Shown piece after piece: positions 28,050 through 37,771 of a stretch of 64,000 nucleotides of DNA; position 1 is the stretch's first letter; each line of letters opens with the position of its first letter. The position numbers and the translations under genes are program-made. This DNA comes from Shewanella gaetbuli (lineage in GTDB: Bacteria > Pseudomonadota > Gammaproteobacteria > Enterobacterales > Shewanellaceae): assembly GCF_023284065.1 (NCBI RefSeq), contig NZ_JAKIKP010000006.1, positions 124,001 to 188,000 of the forward strand, read 5' to 3'. Below the pieces are notes generated by a model. The model was not told where the DNA came from and ran no database searches. It saw only the letters and a program-made list of their open reading frames with translations.

Positions 28050-28982
28050 ATGACTACTTTCGCTGAAAAACCTGATTACTCTTTATATTCAAATGCATTT
28101 GGCTATTGCCGCCAGCCATTAAATTTTAAACCACTAGAATCTGATGCAGATGTGGTTGTCATTGGTTTGCCTTTTGATATGGCAACAACAGGGCGTTCAG
28201 GTGGACGTATGGGGCCTGATGCCATTCGTCGTGCCTCGGTTAATCTAGCGTGGGAAGAAACACGTTGGCCATGGGATTTCAGCCTTAGCAACAGTATTAA
28301 TATTGTTGATGCAGGTGACTTAGTGTTTAACTGTGGTGACCAAGAAGATTTTACTTCTCGCACAGAAGCATTCGCTACAAAAGTGCTAGAAACTGACAAA
28401 GCTCTGTTAAGTTTTGGTGGCGATCATTTTGTTACTTTGCCGTTATTACGCGCGCACCACAAAAAATTTGGCAAAATGGCGCTACTCCATTTTGATGCAC
28501 ATACAGATACCTACAGCCAAGGTAGTAAGTATGACCACGGCACAATGTTTTATCATGCCCCTAAAGAAGGCTTAATTGATGTAGACCATTCTATTCAAGT
28601 GGGTATTCGTACTGAGTACACTAAAGAAGGTCATGGCTTTGAGGTGGTTGATGCGGCTATGGCCAATGAGTTAACTGCTGATCAAATAGTGGCGAAAATT
28701 CGTAAAAGAGTGGGTGATTTACCGTTATATGTTACTTTTGACATTGACTGCCTAGATCCAGCATTTGCACCAGGTACCGGTACACCGGTTTGTGGTGGGT
28801 TAACGAGTGACAAAGCCATGAAAATTATTCGTGGTTTACGTGGTATGAATATTGTTGGGATGGATGTGGTTGAAGTGGCCCCATCTTATGACCATGCAGA
28901 TATCACCGCACTAGCTGGGGCAACACTGGGCTTAGAAATGCTACATGCCTGGACTGAAGGCAAAGGCTTAGTTAAAAAATAA
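28050..28982 (+). CDS. speB: Agmatinase
   Basis: Mn-dependent hydrolysis of agmatine to putrescine and urea. The 310-residue ureohydrolase has [21 protein letters not shown] and [22 protein letters not shown], which together supply the binuclear metal His and Asp ligands. The C-terminal [18 protein letters not shown] is conserved. With SpeA upstream it completes the arginine to putrescine route. A ribosome site (TGGAGAG) precedes the ATG, and speD is 28 bases upstream. Confidence 0.95.
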   Translation: MTTFAEKPDYSLYSNAFGYCRQPLNFKPLESDADVVVIGLPFDMATTGRSGGRMGPDAIRRASVNLAWEETRWPWDFSLSNSINIVDAGDLVFNCGDQEDFTSRTEAFATKVLETDKALLSFGGDHFVTLPLLRAHHKKFGKMALLHFDAHTDTYSQGSKYDHGTMFYHAPKEGLIDVDHSIQVGIRTEYTKEGHGFEVVDAAMANELTADQIVAKIRKRVGDLPLYVTFDIDCLDPAFAPGTGTPVCGGLTSDKAMKIIRGLRGMNIVGMDVVEVAPSYDHADITALAGATLGLEMLHAWTEGKGLVKK

Positions 28983-29001
28983 TAAGCGCGTTATATAAGT
29001 T

Positions 29002-29030
29002 AAAAGCCAACGTTATGTTGGCTTTTTATT
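29002..29030 (+). terminator. Intrinsic terminator after speB
   Basis: AAAAGCCAAC / GTTGGCTTTT with a five-base loop and T run, 20 bases after the speB stop, closing the polyamine block just before pdxH. Confidence 0.9.
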
Positions 29031-29040
29031 AAGGAATGAT

Positions 29041-29682
29041 ATGAGTGATTTAAGTGACATTCGTCGAGAGTATACTCAAGGTGGATTACGCAGAGCCGAC
29101 TTACCAGCTAACCCAATGTCGTTGTTCGAGCTGTGGTTAACCCAAGCTAAAGAGGCAAAGTTAACTGATCCAACTGCAATGTGTGTCGCGACGGTTGATG
29201 AAAATGGTCAGCCATTTCAAAGAATTGTGTTACTTAAGAAATTTGACGATAACGGCTTTGTTTTCTTTACTAATCTAGAGAGTCGAAAAGCCACACATTT
29301 AAGCCAAAACAAGCGTATTAACCTATTATTCCCTTGGCATTCACTGGAGCGTCAAGTTGCGGTTACCGGTATTGCAGAACCCTTATCTATGGTGGAAGTG
29401 GCCAAATACTTTATGAGTCGCCCTAAAGAAAGCCAAATAGCCGCTTGGGTATCAAAGCAATCGAGTAAAATATCAGCCCGCCAAGCGTTAGAAGGTAAGT
29501 TTGCCGAAATGAAAGCTAAGTTTGCCCAAGGCGATGTGCCATTGCCTAAATTCTGGGGTGGCTATTTGGTGAAAGCCGACAGTATTGAATTTTGGCAGGG
29601 TGGCGAACATCGACTACACGACAGATTTTTATATACTAAAGATGACCATGCAACATGGCAGATTGATCGATTAGCGCCATAA
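29041..29682 (+). CDS. pdxH: Pyridoxamine 5'-phosphate oxidase
   Basis: FMN-dependent oxidation of pyridoxine and pyridoxamine phosphates to PLP. The 213-residue protein opens with [20 protein letters not shown], the PdxH N-terminus, has the FMN site region [18 protein letters not shown] and ends with [15 protein letters not shown] before WQIDRLAP, both family signatures. It sits only 10 bases after the speB terminator T run, so it likely has weak readthrough or an internal promoter. Supply of PLP for SpeA next door is a possible coincidence. Confidence 0.96.
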   Translation: MSDLSDIRREYTQGGLRRADLPANPMSLFELWLTQAKEAKLTDPTAMCVATVDENGQPFQRIVLLKKFDDNGFVFFTNLESRKATHLSQNKRINLLFPWHSLERQVAVTGIAEPLSMVEVAKYFMSRPKESQIAAWVSKQSSKISARQALEGKFAEMKAKFAQGDVPLPKFWGGYLVKADSIEFWQGGEHRLHDRFLYTKDDHATWQIDRLAP

Positions 29683-29696
29683 AATCAGAGGTTATT

Positions 29697-30149
29697 ATGC
29701 AAGCAAAAATTTGGGTGGATGCAGACGCTTGTCCAAACCCAGTAAAAGACATGTTGTTTCGTGCCGCTGAGCGAAAATCAATTAATGTGGTATTAGTGGC
29801 GAATCAAATGGTTAAAATTCCTATTTCGCCATTTATAAAAATGATCAGGGTAAGCTCAGGGTTTGATGAAGCTGATAACTACATTGTTGAACAGCTAAAC
29901 GCAGGTGACTTAGTGATCACCGCTGATATTCCGTTGGCATCAGATGCCATTGATAAAGGCGCGCTAGCCATTAACCCTCGAGGGAAAGTTTATACCCCTG
30001 AAAATATCAAACAGACCTTAACGATGCGTGACTTTATGGAAGAAATGCGAAGTAGCGGGGTTCACACTCAAGGACCCAATAGCTTTTCTCAGGCTGACAA
30101 ACATGCTTTTGCACAGTCTTTAGATAAATGGTTGGTTCGACAACAGTGA
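29697..30149 (+). CDS. yaiI: YaiI/YqxD family protein (DUF188)
   Basis: A 150-residue member of the UPF0178 family. It matches E. coli YaiI from [23 protein letters not shown] through [11 protein letters not shown] and [24 protein letters not shown]. The conserved aspartates (DADAC, TADIPLA) resemble PIN-like nuclease metal ligands, so a nuclease-like fold is plausible; no function is proven. It starts 14 bases after pdxH and is probably in the same transcript. Confidence 0.92.
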   Translation: MQAKIWVDADACPNPVKDMLFRAAERKSINVVLVANQMVKIPISPFIKMIRVSSGFDEADNYIVEQLNAGDLVITADIPLASDAIDKGALAINPRGKVYTPENIKQTLTMRDFMEEMRSSGVHTQGPNSFSQADKHAFAQSLDKWLVRQQ

Positions 30150-30230
30150 ACTATAATAGGGTGTAACTCTCTAATTCATTAAAATTGAATAAACTTTAAG
30201 TTTATAGCAACTGATAAAAGGATTTTTAAC

Positions 30231-30806
30231 ATGAAGAAATGGTTAATCGTATCAATATTAAGCGTGCTAGCTCATCCGGTATTTGCGGCCAATTGGCAGG
30301 TAGATAATGATTTATCTTCAGTGAGTTTTATATCAACCAAAAAAGGTGATATTGCTGAGGTTCATAAGTTTAAACAAGTTTCAGGAACCCTAGATGAGCA
30401 AGGAAAGTTTAGCTTAACAATTGATCTAGCCAGTGTTGATACCGGTATTAGTATTCGTGATGAAAGAATGCAAGGGTTATTATTTGAAGTTGCCCAGTAT
30501 CCAACGTTAACGCTAAGTGCCAGTGTGCCACCAAAACTGGTTAACGATTTAGCGGTTGGCTCAACTACGGTCGCTGACATTGAAGCCACAATAGATTTAC
30601 ACGGGCAGCAACAAAAGAAAGTATTTAAAGTGCTTGTTGCTAAGCTTTCTGACAAAAAATTTATGGTGACCAGCCTTGCGCCAGTGGTTGTTCAAGCACA
30701 AGATTTTGGCCTAGTGGCAGGGGTGGAAAAATTGCGAGCTATTGCAGGTTTATCAAGTATTAGCTTAGCCGTGCCAGTATCATTTGTGGTAGGCTTACAC
30801 CAGTAA
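30231..30806 (+). CDS. YceI family periplasmic lipid-binding-like protein
   Basis: A 191-residue exported protein. It starts with a signal peptide, MKKWLIVSILSVLAHPVFAA, cleaved near AANW. The mature part NWQVDNDLSSVSFISTKKG is the YceI-fold start. This family is a lipocalin-like beta barrel that binds polyprenoids or other hydrophobic ligands. It also shows VDTGISIRDERMQGLLFEVAQYPTL, the family core block. Ligand unknown. It is 81 bases after yaiI. Confidence 0.9.
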   Translation: MKKWLIVSILSVLAHPVFAANWQVDNDLSSVSFISTKKGDIAEVHKFKQVSGTLDEQGKFSLTIDLASVDTGISIRDERMQGLLFEVAQYPTLTLSASVPPKLVNDLAVGSTTVADIEATIDLHGQQQKKVFKVLVAKLSDKKFMVTSLAPVVVQAQDFGLVAGVEKLRAIAGLSSISLAVPVSFVVGLHQ

Positions 30807-30915
30807 TATTGGTGTGAATATTGTCTTAAACGGCTGCCAGTTTACATAGGGAGACAAATATTATTTGCCTCCCTTAATTATCTAAACGGCTTCAAGACGA
30901 AAATCTGGAGTAATA

Positions 30916-31266
30916 ATGGTTACTGATAAAGACGGTTACATGCACTTAATCCAATATCTCACTGAGCATCTTGGGTTGTTTGAAACGCCTGATACCAGTG
31001 CGTCGGATGCTGAAACCGTTCTCGCTTTATTTGAAGAGCAATTGTCTGCTCAAATTATGATGGTGTGTAGTCAAAACCCACAATTATCTTTTGCCCAGCG
31101 TAATATGATCATTCGTGAGATTGACGCCATTGTTTATGATTTAGAAGAAATTCTAGCGAGTGTTGGCAATCAAAAAGCAACACCAGAGCAAGATGTATTT
31201 ATCACCGAGTTTTCAGGGTTAATTAAAAACCTGTTTGATCAAGAAATTGATTCAATGTTGCGATAA
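30916..31266 (+). CDS. DUF3802 family protein
   Basis: A 116-residue acidic, all-helical cytoplasmic protein without signal peptide. MVTDKDGYMHLIQYLTEHLG and AQRNMIIREIDAIVYDLEEIL resemble the DUF3802 family of Shewanella and Vibrio relatives. No function is known and no catalytic motif is seen. It is 34 bases before the retropepsin-domain gene on the same strand, so they may be co-transcribed. Confidence 0.75.
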   Translation: MVTDKDGYMHLIQYLTEHLGLFETPDTSASDAETVLALFEEQLSAQIMMVCSQNPQLSFAQRNMIIREIDAIVYDLEEILASVGNQKATPEQDVFITEFSGLIKNLFDQEIDSMLR

Positions 31267-31300
31267 TTTATTAAATTCATTTTCACTTTAGGACCCCAAT

Positions 31301-32182
31301 ATGTTTAGAAGCATTATTTTCGCTGTTGTTTTATGTTTAAGCATATCGACAGCGCACGCCGAAGATAAACAAATTTTAAAGCAAGTTGAAGTCATGACTG
31401 TTTCTAAATCAGGTTTGATGTATGAAGCGCGAATTGATACTGGTGCAGCTAAGTCCTCATTACACGCCTATGATTTGAAGATTATTGGCGGTGAGTCTGA
31501 AAAAATGCAGCACAACATCGGCAAAATGATTGAGTTTACCACCGAAAATGAACGAGGTGAGAAGCAGCGTTTACAGTCAAAAATTGTCAGTACCTCAACA
31601 GTAAGAAACTCTCAAGGCATTGAAACTCGTTACATTGTTAAACTTGAAATTGGTTTTGCTGATGGTTTGAAAGAAGTAGAAGTGAATTTACGTAACCGTT
31701 CACACATGGACTACAAGCTTCTGATTGGCCGTAATTTTTTAAAGCATGATTATATTGTCGATGTGTCAGAAAAGAAAACCATTGGCCCGACAGCTAAAAT
31801 TAGCATTGTTGAAACAGGCCTGTTATTTAGCACTCGTATTGATACTGGGGCGGTAGAAAACTCACTACATGCCGTTAATATGCGCATTGAGAATGAAGAT
31901 AAACAAGATAAAGAGAATAATGTCGGCAAAATGCTAACTTTTACGACTATGAACGAAAAAGGTGACAAAGTTGATGTGCGCACTAAAATTCGTGATACCT
32001 CGTTAATTCGCAATGCTCAAGGCTCTGAAGTGCGTTATTTGGTAAGACTGGCCGTAGGTGAACCAGGAGAAGAGTTTTTTGTTGATGTCAATTTAAAAGA
32101 CCGCAGTAAAATGGGTCATAAATTACTGATTGGCCGTAATTGGTTGCAAGGACATTATTTAGTGGACGTGTCATTGAAATAA
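31301..32182 (+). CDS. Exported protein with two tandem retropepsin-like domains
   Basis: A 293-residue protein with a signal peptide (MFRSIIFAVVLCLSISTAHA). The mature protein is an internal duplication: residues about 27-158 and 162-293 align, each with RIDTGA (Asp46 and Asp181), a SLHA block, VGKM or IGKM with a TT(E/M)NE(R/K)G turn, VRNSQG or IRNAQG, and KLLIGRN near the end. This belongs to the bacterial retropepsin-like/PF05618 group once named ATP-dependent zinc proteases. Retroviral proteases need two DTG loops from two chains; here both are in one chain, so a pseudo-dimeric active protease is possible. Targets are unknown. Confidence 0.82.
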   Translation: MFRSIIFAVVLCLSISTAHAEDKQILKQVEVMTVSKSGLMYEARIDTGAAKSSLHAYDLKIIGGESEKMQHNIGKMIEFTTENERGEKQRLQSKIVSTSTVRNSQGIETRYIVKLEIGFADGLKEVEVNLRNRSHMDYKLLIGRNFLKHDYIVDVSEKKTIGPTAKISIVETGLLFSTRIDTGAVENSLHAVNMRIENEDKQDKENNVGKMLTFTTMNEKGDKVDVRTKIRDTSLIRNAQGSEVRYLVRLAVGEPGEEFFVDVNLKDRSKMGHKLLIGRNWLQGHYLVDVSLK

Positions 32183-32229
32183 GCTGCCATTATAAATAGC
32201 TAACCTGTTAAGAAATGATGTTAAAAATC

Positions 32230-32270
32230 AACTGACAGCCCATTTACATGGTTCTCTGTCAGTTTTTTTT
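32230..32270 (+). terminator. Intrinsic terminator after retropepsin gene
   Basis: AACTGACAG pairs with CTGTCAGTT and is followed by a run of T, 47 bases after the stop. Convergent with cheB on the other strand. A second hairpin, CAATTATCTGT / ACAGATAATTG (32273-32283, 32292-32302), lies immediately after. Confidence 0.82.
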
Positions 32271-32343
32271 GGCAATTATCTGTATTGAAACACAGATAAT
32301 TGTCACTGACGAAGGGTCAGAATCAAACAGCATTGAAATTGAA

Positions 32344-33396
32344 CTAAATCCTATATTCCTTTCCTAACGTGTTGATAACTTCAACTATTTTATGAGGGAT
32401 ATCTTGCACATCCAACACCATTTGTGCAGCGCCTAAATCAATTGCCGCTTTGGGCATGCCAAAAATGACCGAACTGGCTTCATCTTGCGCGATGGTGATG
32501 CCATCAGCATGCAGTAACTCCAACATCCCTGCGGCACCATCTTTACCCATGCCAGTTAAAATTACGCCTATTACATTACTACCACCGATTTGAGCCAAAG
32601 AGTGGAACATAACATCTACAGATGGTCGGTGACCACTGACACGCTCTTCCGTTGATAGTTTGATGCGATAGTCAGCGCCACAACGTACCACTTCTAAATG
32701 GTGATCACCGGGCGCTAAATAAGCACAGCCAGGTATTAGTCGCTCACCATCTTCAGCTTCTTTTACCTTTATAGCGCTAATGCTGTCTAAATTTTTGGCA
32801 AAAGTTTTAGTAAAGCCGGGAGGCATATGTTGAGTCATCACAATAGCAGGACTATCAATGGGCATTTGTGACAGTACAGTCTTCAGCGCGACGGTTCCAC
32901 CGGTTGAGGCTCCTATCGCGACTATTTTTTCTGTAGTTTTAAATTTAATGACCGAGCGCGGAGCATTGATGGTAGTGTTTTTAGACCTAACCTTAGCTTG
33001 AGAGACCGTTCGTATCTTGCTAATGATCTCTGAGCGATAAGTCTCTATGCAATTGGTTATATCGATTTTAGGTTTTGGGAAAAAATCAACTGCACCTATC
33101 TCTAAGGCTTTAAGTGTGACGTCAGCGCCTATTTCTGTCAGGCTAGAAACCATCAGCACTGGCGTAGGTTTAGCTTTCATCAAACGGTCTAGAAAAGTTA
33201 ATCCATCTACTTTCGGCATTTCAACATCTAAGGTAATCACATCAGGGCTATAGGCCTTAACCATATCTTTTGCCACAAATGCATCGGGGGCAGAACCCAC
33301 TAAGGTAAAATCGGGCACTGATCGGATGATTTCGCTTAATAAACTGCGAATAAGAGCTGAATCATCAACCACTAATACTTTTATTTGTTTATTCAT
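32344..33396 (-). CDS. cheB: Chemotaxis protein-glutamate methylesterase CheB
   Basis: Receiver-activated enzyme that demethylates and deamidates chemoreceptors. The start was set at MNKQIKVLVVDDSALIR because its ATG overlaps the cheD stop by eight bases; the frame opens a little upstream. The receiver domain (1-120) has DD at 11-12 and Asp57 in ITLDVEMPKVDG. The esterase domain has the nucleophile in GASTGGTVAL, TQHMPPGFT and the Asp in ILTGMGKDGAAGM. It is the last gene of the che cluster. Confidence 0.95.
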   Translation of the reverse strand: MNKQIKVLVVDDSALIRSLLSEIIRSVPDFTLVGSAPDAFVAKDMVKAYSPDVITLDVEMPKVDGLTFLDRLMKAKPTPVLMVSSLTEIGADVTLKALEIGAVDFFPKPKIDITNCIETYRSEIISKIRTVSQAKVRSKNTTINAPRSVIKFKTTEKIVAIGASTGGTVALKTVLSQMPIDSPAIVMTQHMPPGFTKTFAKNLDSISAIKVKEAEDGERLIPGCAYLAPGDHHLEVVRCGADYRIKLSTEERVSGHRPSVDVMFHSLAQIGGSNVIGVILTGMGKDGAAGMLELLHADGITIAQDEASSVIFGMPKAAIDLGAAQMVLDVQDIPHKIVEVINTLGKEYRI

Positions 33397-34009
33397 TAAA
33401 CAACTCCACATCACCACTATTATCTTGTGAACGTAACTTCAATTTATACTCACTTTCGCGGTCGAAAATGGTGGTGTTATTAATTTTCTTAATTTTCTTC
33501 ACCAGAACTTTCCCAGTTTCGGGGAAAAAATAGACTTTACGGGGATAAATATCCAGTAGGTCAGCTGCGATAATTGGGATACGTTCCATTGTGAGATACT
33601 CTTGGACAAACTCAGCATTTCGTTCACCTACATTTACGGTGGTAAAGCCTTCGAGTACGTTACCGCCGCCAAATACCTTGGCCTCAAGTCTGCTCTTGTT
33701 AGCACCAAGTTTGAGTAAGTGGTTAATTAGTATTTCCATCGCATAAACACCGTAACGTGCTGACGCTGAAGTTTCACCACCTTGATGACAGTTATCACTT
33801 GGCAGTAAAAAATGATTCATTCCGGCGATACCGAGAACAGGATCGCGCAAACACACTGATACACAAGAGCCCAGAACCGTCACAATGAGAGTATTTTGTG
33901 TTGTTGCAAAATACTCGCCAGGCAATATTTTCACGGCTTCACAATCAAAGTACCTATCGTAATATCGATTAGGAGCAAGGTGGGAATTATTAACCTCAAA
34001 GTTAAACAA
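33389..34009 (-). CDS. cheD: Chemoreceptor glutamine deamidase CheD
   Basis: Deamidates specific receptor glutamines and can be regulated by CheC-type phosphatases. The 206-residue protein has the Cys-His-Thr amidase features: VTVLGSCVSVCLRDP with the nucleophile Cys, GIAGMNHFLLP with the His, and a SASARYGVYAMEILIN helix, followed by EAKVFGGGNVL. It lies two bases after cheR and overlaps cheB. No CheC gene is visible in the window. CheD-containing clusters typically pair with soluble receptors. Confidence 0.93.
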   Translation of the reverse strand: MFNFEVNNSHLAPNRYYDRYFDCEAVKILPGEYFATTQNTLIVTVLGSCVSVCLRDPVLGIAGMNHFLLPSDNCHQGGETSASARYGVYAMEILINHLLKLGANKSRLEAKVFGGGNVLEGFTTVNVGERNAEFVQEYLTMERIPIIAADLLDIYPRKVYFFPETGKVLVKKIKKINNTTIFDRESEYKLKLRSQDNSGDVELFNE

Positions 34010-34011
34010 GC

Positions 34012-34848
34012 TTACCTCACTGAATGATTTGGATAATAAGTCGTATGACCCGCGGGCTTAACCAGGTGGCTAGCATGATTAAAGGTTTCTGAATGGCCTG
34101 CGATGTATAGCCCTTTTGCTGGCAGCAGTTTAACCATCCTTTCGAGTAATGTTAATTGAGTCTCTTTGTCAAAATAAATCATCACATTTCGACAAAAAAT
34201 AATGTCAATGGGCCCCCTCAGTGGCCATTGAGCGTTAAGCAGATTAATTTGTCTAAACTCAACCATTTTCTGGAGTTCTGGTACAACTTTAACCAGCCCA
34301 GTTGCTGATCCTTTTCCTTTATAAAAAAATTGTTTTTTACGCTGTTCAGCTAAAGAATTTATTTTTTCAATGGCGTAAATGCCTGCTTGGGCTTTTTGTA
34401 ATACCTGACTATCAATATCAGAGGCAATAATTTTTATGGGTACGTCAAACCTACCATAGGTTTCTGCCACCACCATGGCAATAGAGTAGGGTTCTTCGCC
34501 AGTACTGCTCGCGGTACACCAAATTGTTTTTGTTTGAGGGTGAGCTAATAAGTATTTTTTGAGTATGTCAAAATGATGCGGTTCACGAAAAAACGACGTT
34601 AGGTTGGTTGTGAGTGCATTAATGAAGTGCTGTTCTTCATCAGGATGAGTTTGAAGATGAGACAGATATTCAGCAAAGCTTTGCAATCTCAAGGCTCTAA
34701 CCCTTCTTGCTAAACGGCTATAAACCATAGAGTCTTTGCTATCAGCTAAACGAATACCTGTTAATTGATATAATCGTGTTCTTACAGAATCAAAGTCGGT
34801 TCGTTCAAAGCTAAATTCTCTATTATTTAAGTCATCCGTACTTATCAT
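34012..34848 (-). CDS. cheR: Chemotaxis protein methyltransferase CheR
   Basis: SAM-dependent methylation of receptor glutamates. The 278 residues have the N-terminal helical domain (RLYQLTGIRLADSKDSMVYSRL), then the SAM site TIWCTASSTGEEPYSIAMV, IIASDIDSQVLQKAQAGIY and the IDIIFCRNVMIYFD block, all CheR hallmarks. It follows the PAS receptor by 80 bases. That receptor ends in a CheR-type pentapeptide, so this CheR is a plausible binder of it. Confidence 0.95.
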   Translation of the reverse strand: MISTDDLNNREFSFERTDFDSVRTRLYQLTGIRLADSKDSMVYSRLARRVRALRLQSFAEYLSHLQTHPDEEQHFINALTTNLTSFFREPHHFDILKKYLLAHPQTKTIWCTASSTGEEPYSIAMVVAETYGRFDVPIKIIASDIDSQVLQKAQAGIYAIEKINSLAEQRKKQFFYKGKGSATGLVKVVPELQKMVEFRQINLLNAQWPLRGPIDIIFCRNVMIYFDKETQLTLLERMVKLLPAKGLYIAGHSETFNHASHLVKPAGHTTYYPNHSVR

Positions 34849-34928
34849 TATATTCCTTAGCTTTTCCCTGTTAGACCTTCACCCATCAGGTGAAGGTCTG
34901 TGTCATAGGTTAGTCAATTCTTATGCGA

Positions 34929-37256
34929 TTAAAAGCTCTCCCATTCGTCATCTTGTGGTTTCGATGGTTTGATGCCATTCCTTTTGGGCGGTGTGGCCGG
35001 GGTGTGGGATATTCTGTGGGCTTGAGTTGGGGTATGTTGTAACGCCGCTTGCTGAATATGTTGGTGAGTATCGTCCAATTTAAACTGCGCAACATTAGTC
35101 GCCATTTGACCGGCTTGCGATAGTAAGCTTTCCGCTGCTGCTGCGGCTTCTTCAACTAAAGCGGCATTTTGTTGGGTCATTTCATCCATTTGAGTTACGG
35201 CTTTGCCTACTTCATCAAGGCTTGATGCTTGCTCACTCGACGCGGCGGCAATTTCAGCCATAATGTCATTGACCCGTTTAATCGAAGTGACGATTTCTTT
35301 CATCGTATCACCTGATTTTCCTACTAACTCGTTGCCGTTATTAATTTTGCCAACCGAGTCAGATATCAATGCTTTGATATCTTTAGCAGCGTTTGCAGAG
35401 CGTTGTGCTAGTGTTCTCACTTCTGATGCCACTACCGCAAAGCCACGGCCTTGCTCGCCAGCTCGAGCCGCTTCAACTGCAGCATTTAAAGCCAGAATAT
35501 TAGTTTGGAATGCAATGCCATCAATGACACCAATAATGTCTGAGATTTTTTGTGATGACTCATTAATTGACGCCATGGTATCAACCACTTGATCAATTAA
35601 CTGACCGCCATTGATTGCCACTTCAGAAGCTTTGGCTGAAAGCGTATTGGCTTGCTTGGCATTATCTGCATTTTGACGAACGGTGCCGGTCAGTTCTTCC
35701 ATGCTTGAAGCGGTTTCTTCAAGGCTTGAGGCTTGCTGTTCTGTACGGCTTGATAAGTCAGTATTACCTTGTGATATTTCGGTCGATGCTGTTTTAATCG
35801 TATCGGCTGCTTGGCGGATTTCTCCCAGCATTTGTGATAGGTTTAACGCAGTTTGATTACAGCCATTTTTAAGTAATTCAAACGAGCCTTGATAGTCTGC
35901 GGTAACACGTTCTGTTAAGTCACCTTCTGAAATAGCCTTGAGCACACGGTTAATGTCGCTAAGGCCACTTTCAGTGATACGTAATAAGGAGTTTAACCCT
36001 TCTGATAATTTCAAGAAGAAACCATTTTTGCCCTCGGTCGAAATCAAGCTGGTGAAATCGCCAGCGGCGGCAGCGTCAACCACTGAATTAAACTCAGATT
36101 CAATCAACACTTCTTGAGTACGGTCTAACCACTCTACAACCGAGCCTAATCGAGTGCCATCTTTGGCGAAAATAGGGTTAGCGACCAAACGGAAATGGCG
36201 ATTACCGACAATAATATTGGCGGTATAGGCTTTGGTTAGTTTCTCAAGAAGGTGCATTTGATGGGATGGATTTTGATGGAAAATATCCATATTACTGCCC
36301 ACCACTTTATCAACCGAGAAGTGGGGTAGTACTTTTCTTAAATCAGATTCAGCGATGCGTAGCATGTTTTCCACTGACTTATTCATATAAGTAATGTTAC
36401 GGTCAACATCGGCAATCATAATATTGGTTGTGGTTGTTTCTAATGCGCCCAAAATCCGGCTTAATTCATGCTCTGCTGCCACTTCTTTGGTGCGGTCAAC
36501 CCATTCAACTACTGAGCCTAATCGATTGCGATCTTTGTCAAAAATAGGGTTAGCAATTAATCTAAAGCTTCGTCCCGCAACCACAATATTACCCACATAA
36601 GTTTGTTCTAATGCCGCTAATAATTTGTGCTGGTGGGAAGGGTCTTTATGGAATATATCCATATTACTGCCGATAACAGTATCTACAGAAAAGTGGGGAA
36701 GGGCTTTTCTGAGATCGCTTTCAGCTTCTCTAAGCATATCTTGAACCGCTTGATTCATATATATAATGTTGCGGTCAGTATCGGCAACCATCACATTTGA
36801 TGAGGTGGATTCTAAAGCTGATGTGACTCTTAAAGACAGTAACTCGTGCTTTTTCTGTTGAGTAATATCATGCCATTCAACTGATGTGCCTAATGAGACC
36901 CCTTGTTCATCTCGCAATGGGTTAAGCACTAATCTAAAGCAGCGGACACCGACATTAATTTCAGCGGTATGACTTTGAGATAATTGCGAGAGGATATTTT
37001 TTTGATGCTGAGGTTGCTTATGAAAAACATCAATATTACTGCCAATTAAAGAAGAAACCGAAAACTGCGGTAATTCTTTGCGAATATCTTCTTGCGCCGC
37101 CGTTAATAAATTAAGCACGGCTTTATTTGCATAAACGATGACACGTTGTGGGTCAGCAATCATAAAGCAGGTACTGCTATTGTCTAGAACCAAGCTTGCA
37201 CGAGTTAAAGATTGTTGTTGCTGTCCTTTATTTCCAAACCAAGATCCGATACCCAT
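34929..37256 (-). CDS. Soluble triple-PAS chemoreceptor with CheR-type C-terminus
   Basis: A 775-residue methyl-accepting chemotaxis protein without any transmembrane segment, so cytoplasmic. Three tandem PAS domains (about 15-130, 145-255 and 265-375) repeat NxMVAD/IMIADxDRNI(I/T)YMN and GS(N)xDIFH(K/Q) elements. Two HAMP-like units (about 380-470) follow, then a canonical signalling hairpin with [20 protein letters not shown]. The C-terminal tail is long and flexible and ends EWESF, resembling the xWE(E/T)F pentapeptide that tethers CheR in other receptors. It is two bases before the cheW stop region in the operon. Ligand or redox cofactor of the PAS domains is unknown; no obvious heme His motif stands out. 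Confidence 0.92.
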   Translation of the reverse strand: MGIGSWFGNKGQQQQSLTRASLVLDNSSTCFMIADPQRVIVYANKAVLNLLTAAQEDIRKELPQFSVSSLIGSNIDVFHKQPQHQKNILSQLSQSHTAEINVGVRCFRLVLNPLRDEQGVSLGTSVEWHDITQQKKHELLSLRVTSALESTSSNVMVADTDRNIIYMNQAVQDMLREAESDLRKALPHFSVDTVIGSNMDIFHKDPSHQHKLLAALEQTYVGNIVVAGRSFRLIANPIFDKDRNRLGSVVEWVDRTKEVAAEHELSRILGALETTTTNIMIADVDRNITYMNKSVENMLRIAESDLRKVLPHFSVDKVVGSNMDIFHQNPSHQMHLLEKLTKAYTANIIVGNRHFRLVANPIFAKDGTRLGSVVEWLDRTQEVLIESEFNSVVDAAAAGDFTSLISTEGKNGFFLKLSEGLNSLLRITESGLSDINRVLKAISEGDLTERVTADYQGSFELLKNGCNQTALNLSQMLGEIRQAADTIKTASTEISQGNTDLSSRTEQQASSLEETASSMEELTGTVRQNADNAKQANTLSAKASEVAINGGQLIDQVVDTMASINESSQKISDIIGVIDGIAFQTNILALNAAVEAARAGEQGRGFAVVASEVRTLAQRSANAAKDIKALISDSVGKINNGNELVGKSGDTMKEIVTSIKRVNDIMAEIAAASSEQASSLDEVGKAVTQMDEMTQQNAALVEEAAAAAESLLSQAGQMATNVAQFKLDDTHQHIQQAALQHTPTQAHRISHTPATPPKRNGIKPSKPQDDEWESF

Positions 37257-37258
37257 AT

Positions 37259-37771
37259 TTATGACTCCGATTGCAATGTAGTAGAATCAAATAACCCCAG
37301 CTCTTGGCTGGAAATTAATTTCTCAATGTTAAGTAAAATAATCATTTGCTCATTAACGGGTGCTAAACCAAATAAGTATTGACTATCAAAAGCGACACCA
37401 AATTCTGGTGGGGGTTTAATATCTGACGTCTGCATGTTTATAACATCAGATACCGCGTCAACTACAATGCCAACAATTCGATCATTAATATGGAGCATTA
37501 TGACAATAGTAAATTCGTTATAGGTTGCCTGACCTACATCGAATTTAAGTCTTAAATCAACAATAGGAACAATATCACCGCGCAAGTTTAAAACCCCTTT
37601 GATAAAAGAAGGCGCATTGGCAATTTTAGTTACTGGTTCATATCCTCTAATTTCACACACATTCATAATATCTAAACCATAATGCTCATCCCCTAAGATA
37701 AAGGTTAGGTATTCATGTGTTGTGGTGTCTTGATTATCTACCTCTTGTGTTTGTTCATTTCTCATATTCAA
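37259..37771 (-). CDS. cheW: Chemotaxis coupling protein CheW
   Basis: Adaptor linking CheA to chemoreceptors. The 170-residue protein is a single CheW domain with the [23 protein letters not shown] and [19 protein letters not shown] blocks, and [14 protein letters not shown] near the end. The first 20 residues are an acidic extension. Its start overlaps the cheA end by 17 bases and it is followed two bases later by the PAS receptor, in a tight operon. Confidence 0.95.
   Translation of the reverse strand: MNMRNEQTQEVDNQDTTTHEYLTFILGDEHYGLDIMNVCEIRGYEPVTKIANAPSFIKGVLNLRGDIVPIVDLRLKFDVGQATYNEFTIVIMLHINDRIVGIVVDAVSDVINMQTSDIKPPPEFGVAFDSQYLFGLAPVNEQMIILLNIEKLISSQELGLFDSTTLQSES

Noticed and set aside
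35203..35592. Plus-strand frame opposite the MCP signalling domain
   Set aside because: Antisense of the conserved MCP hairpin region; no ribosome site or homology.
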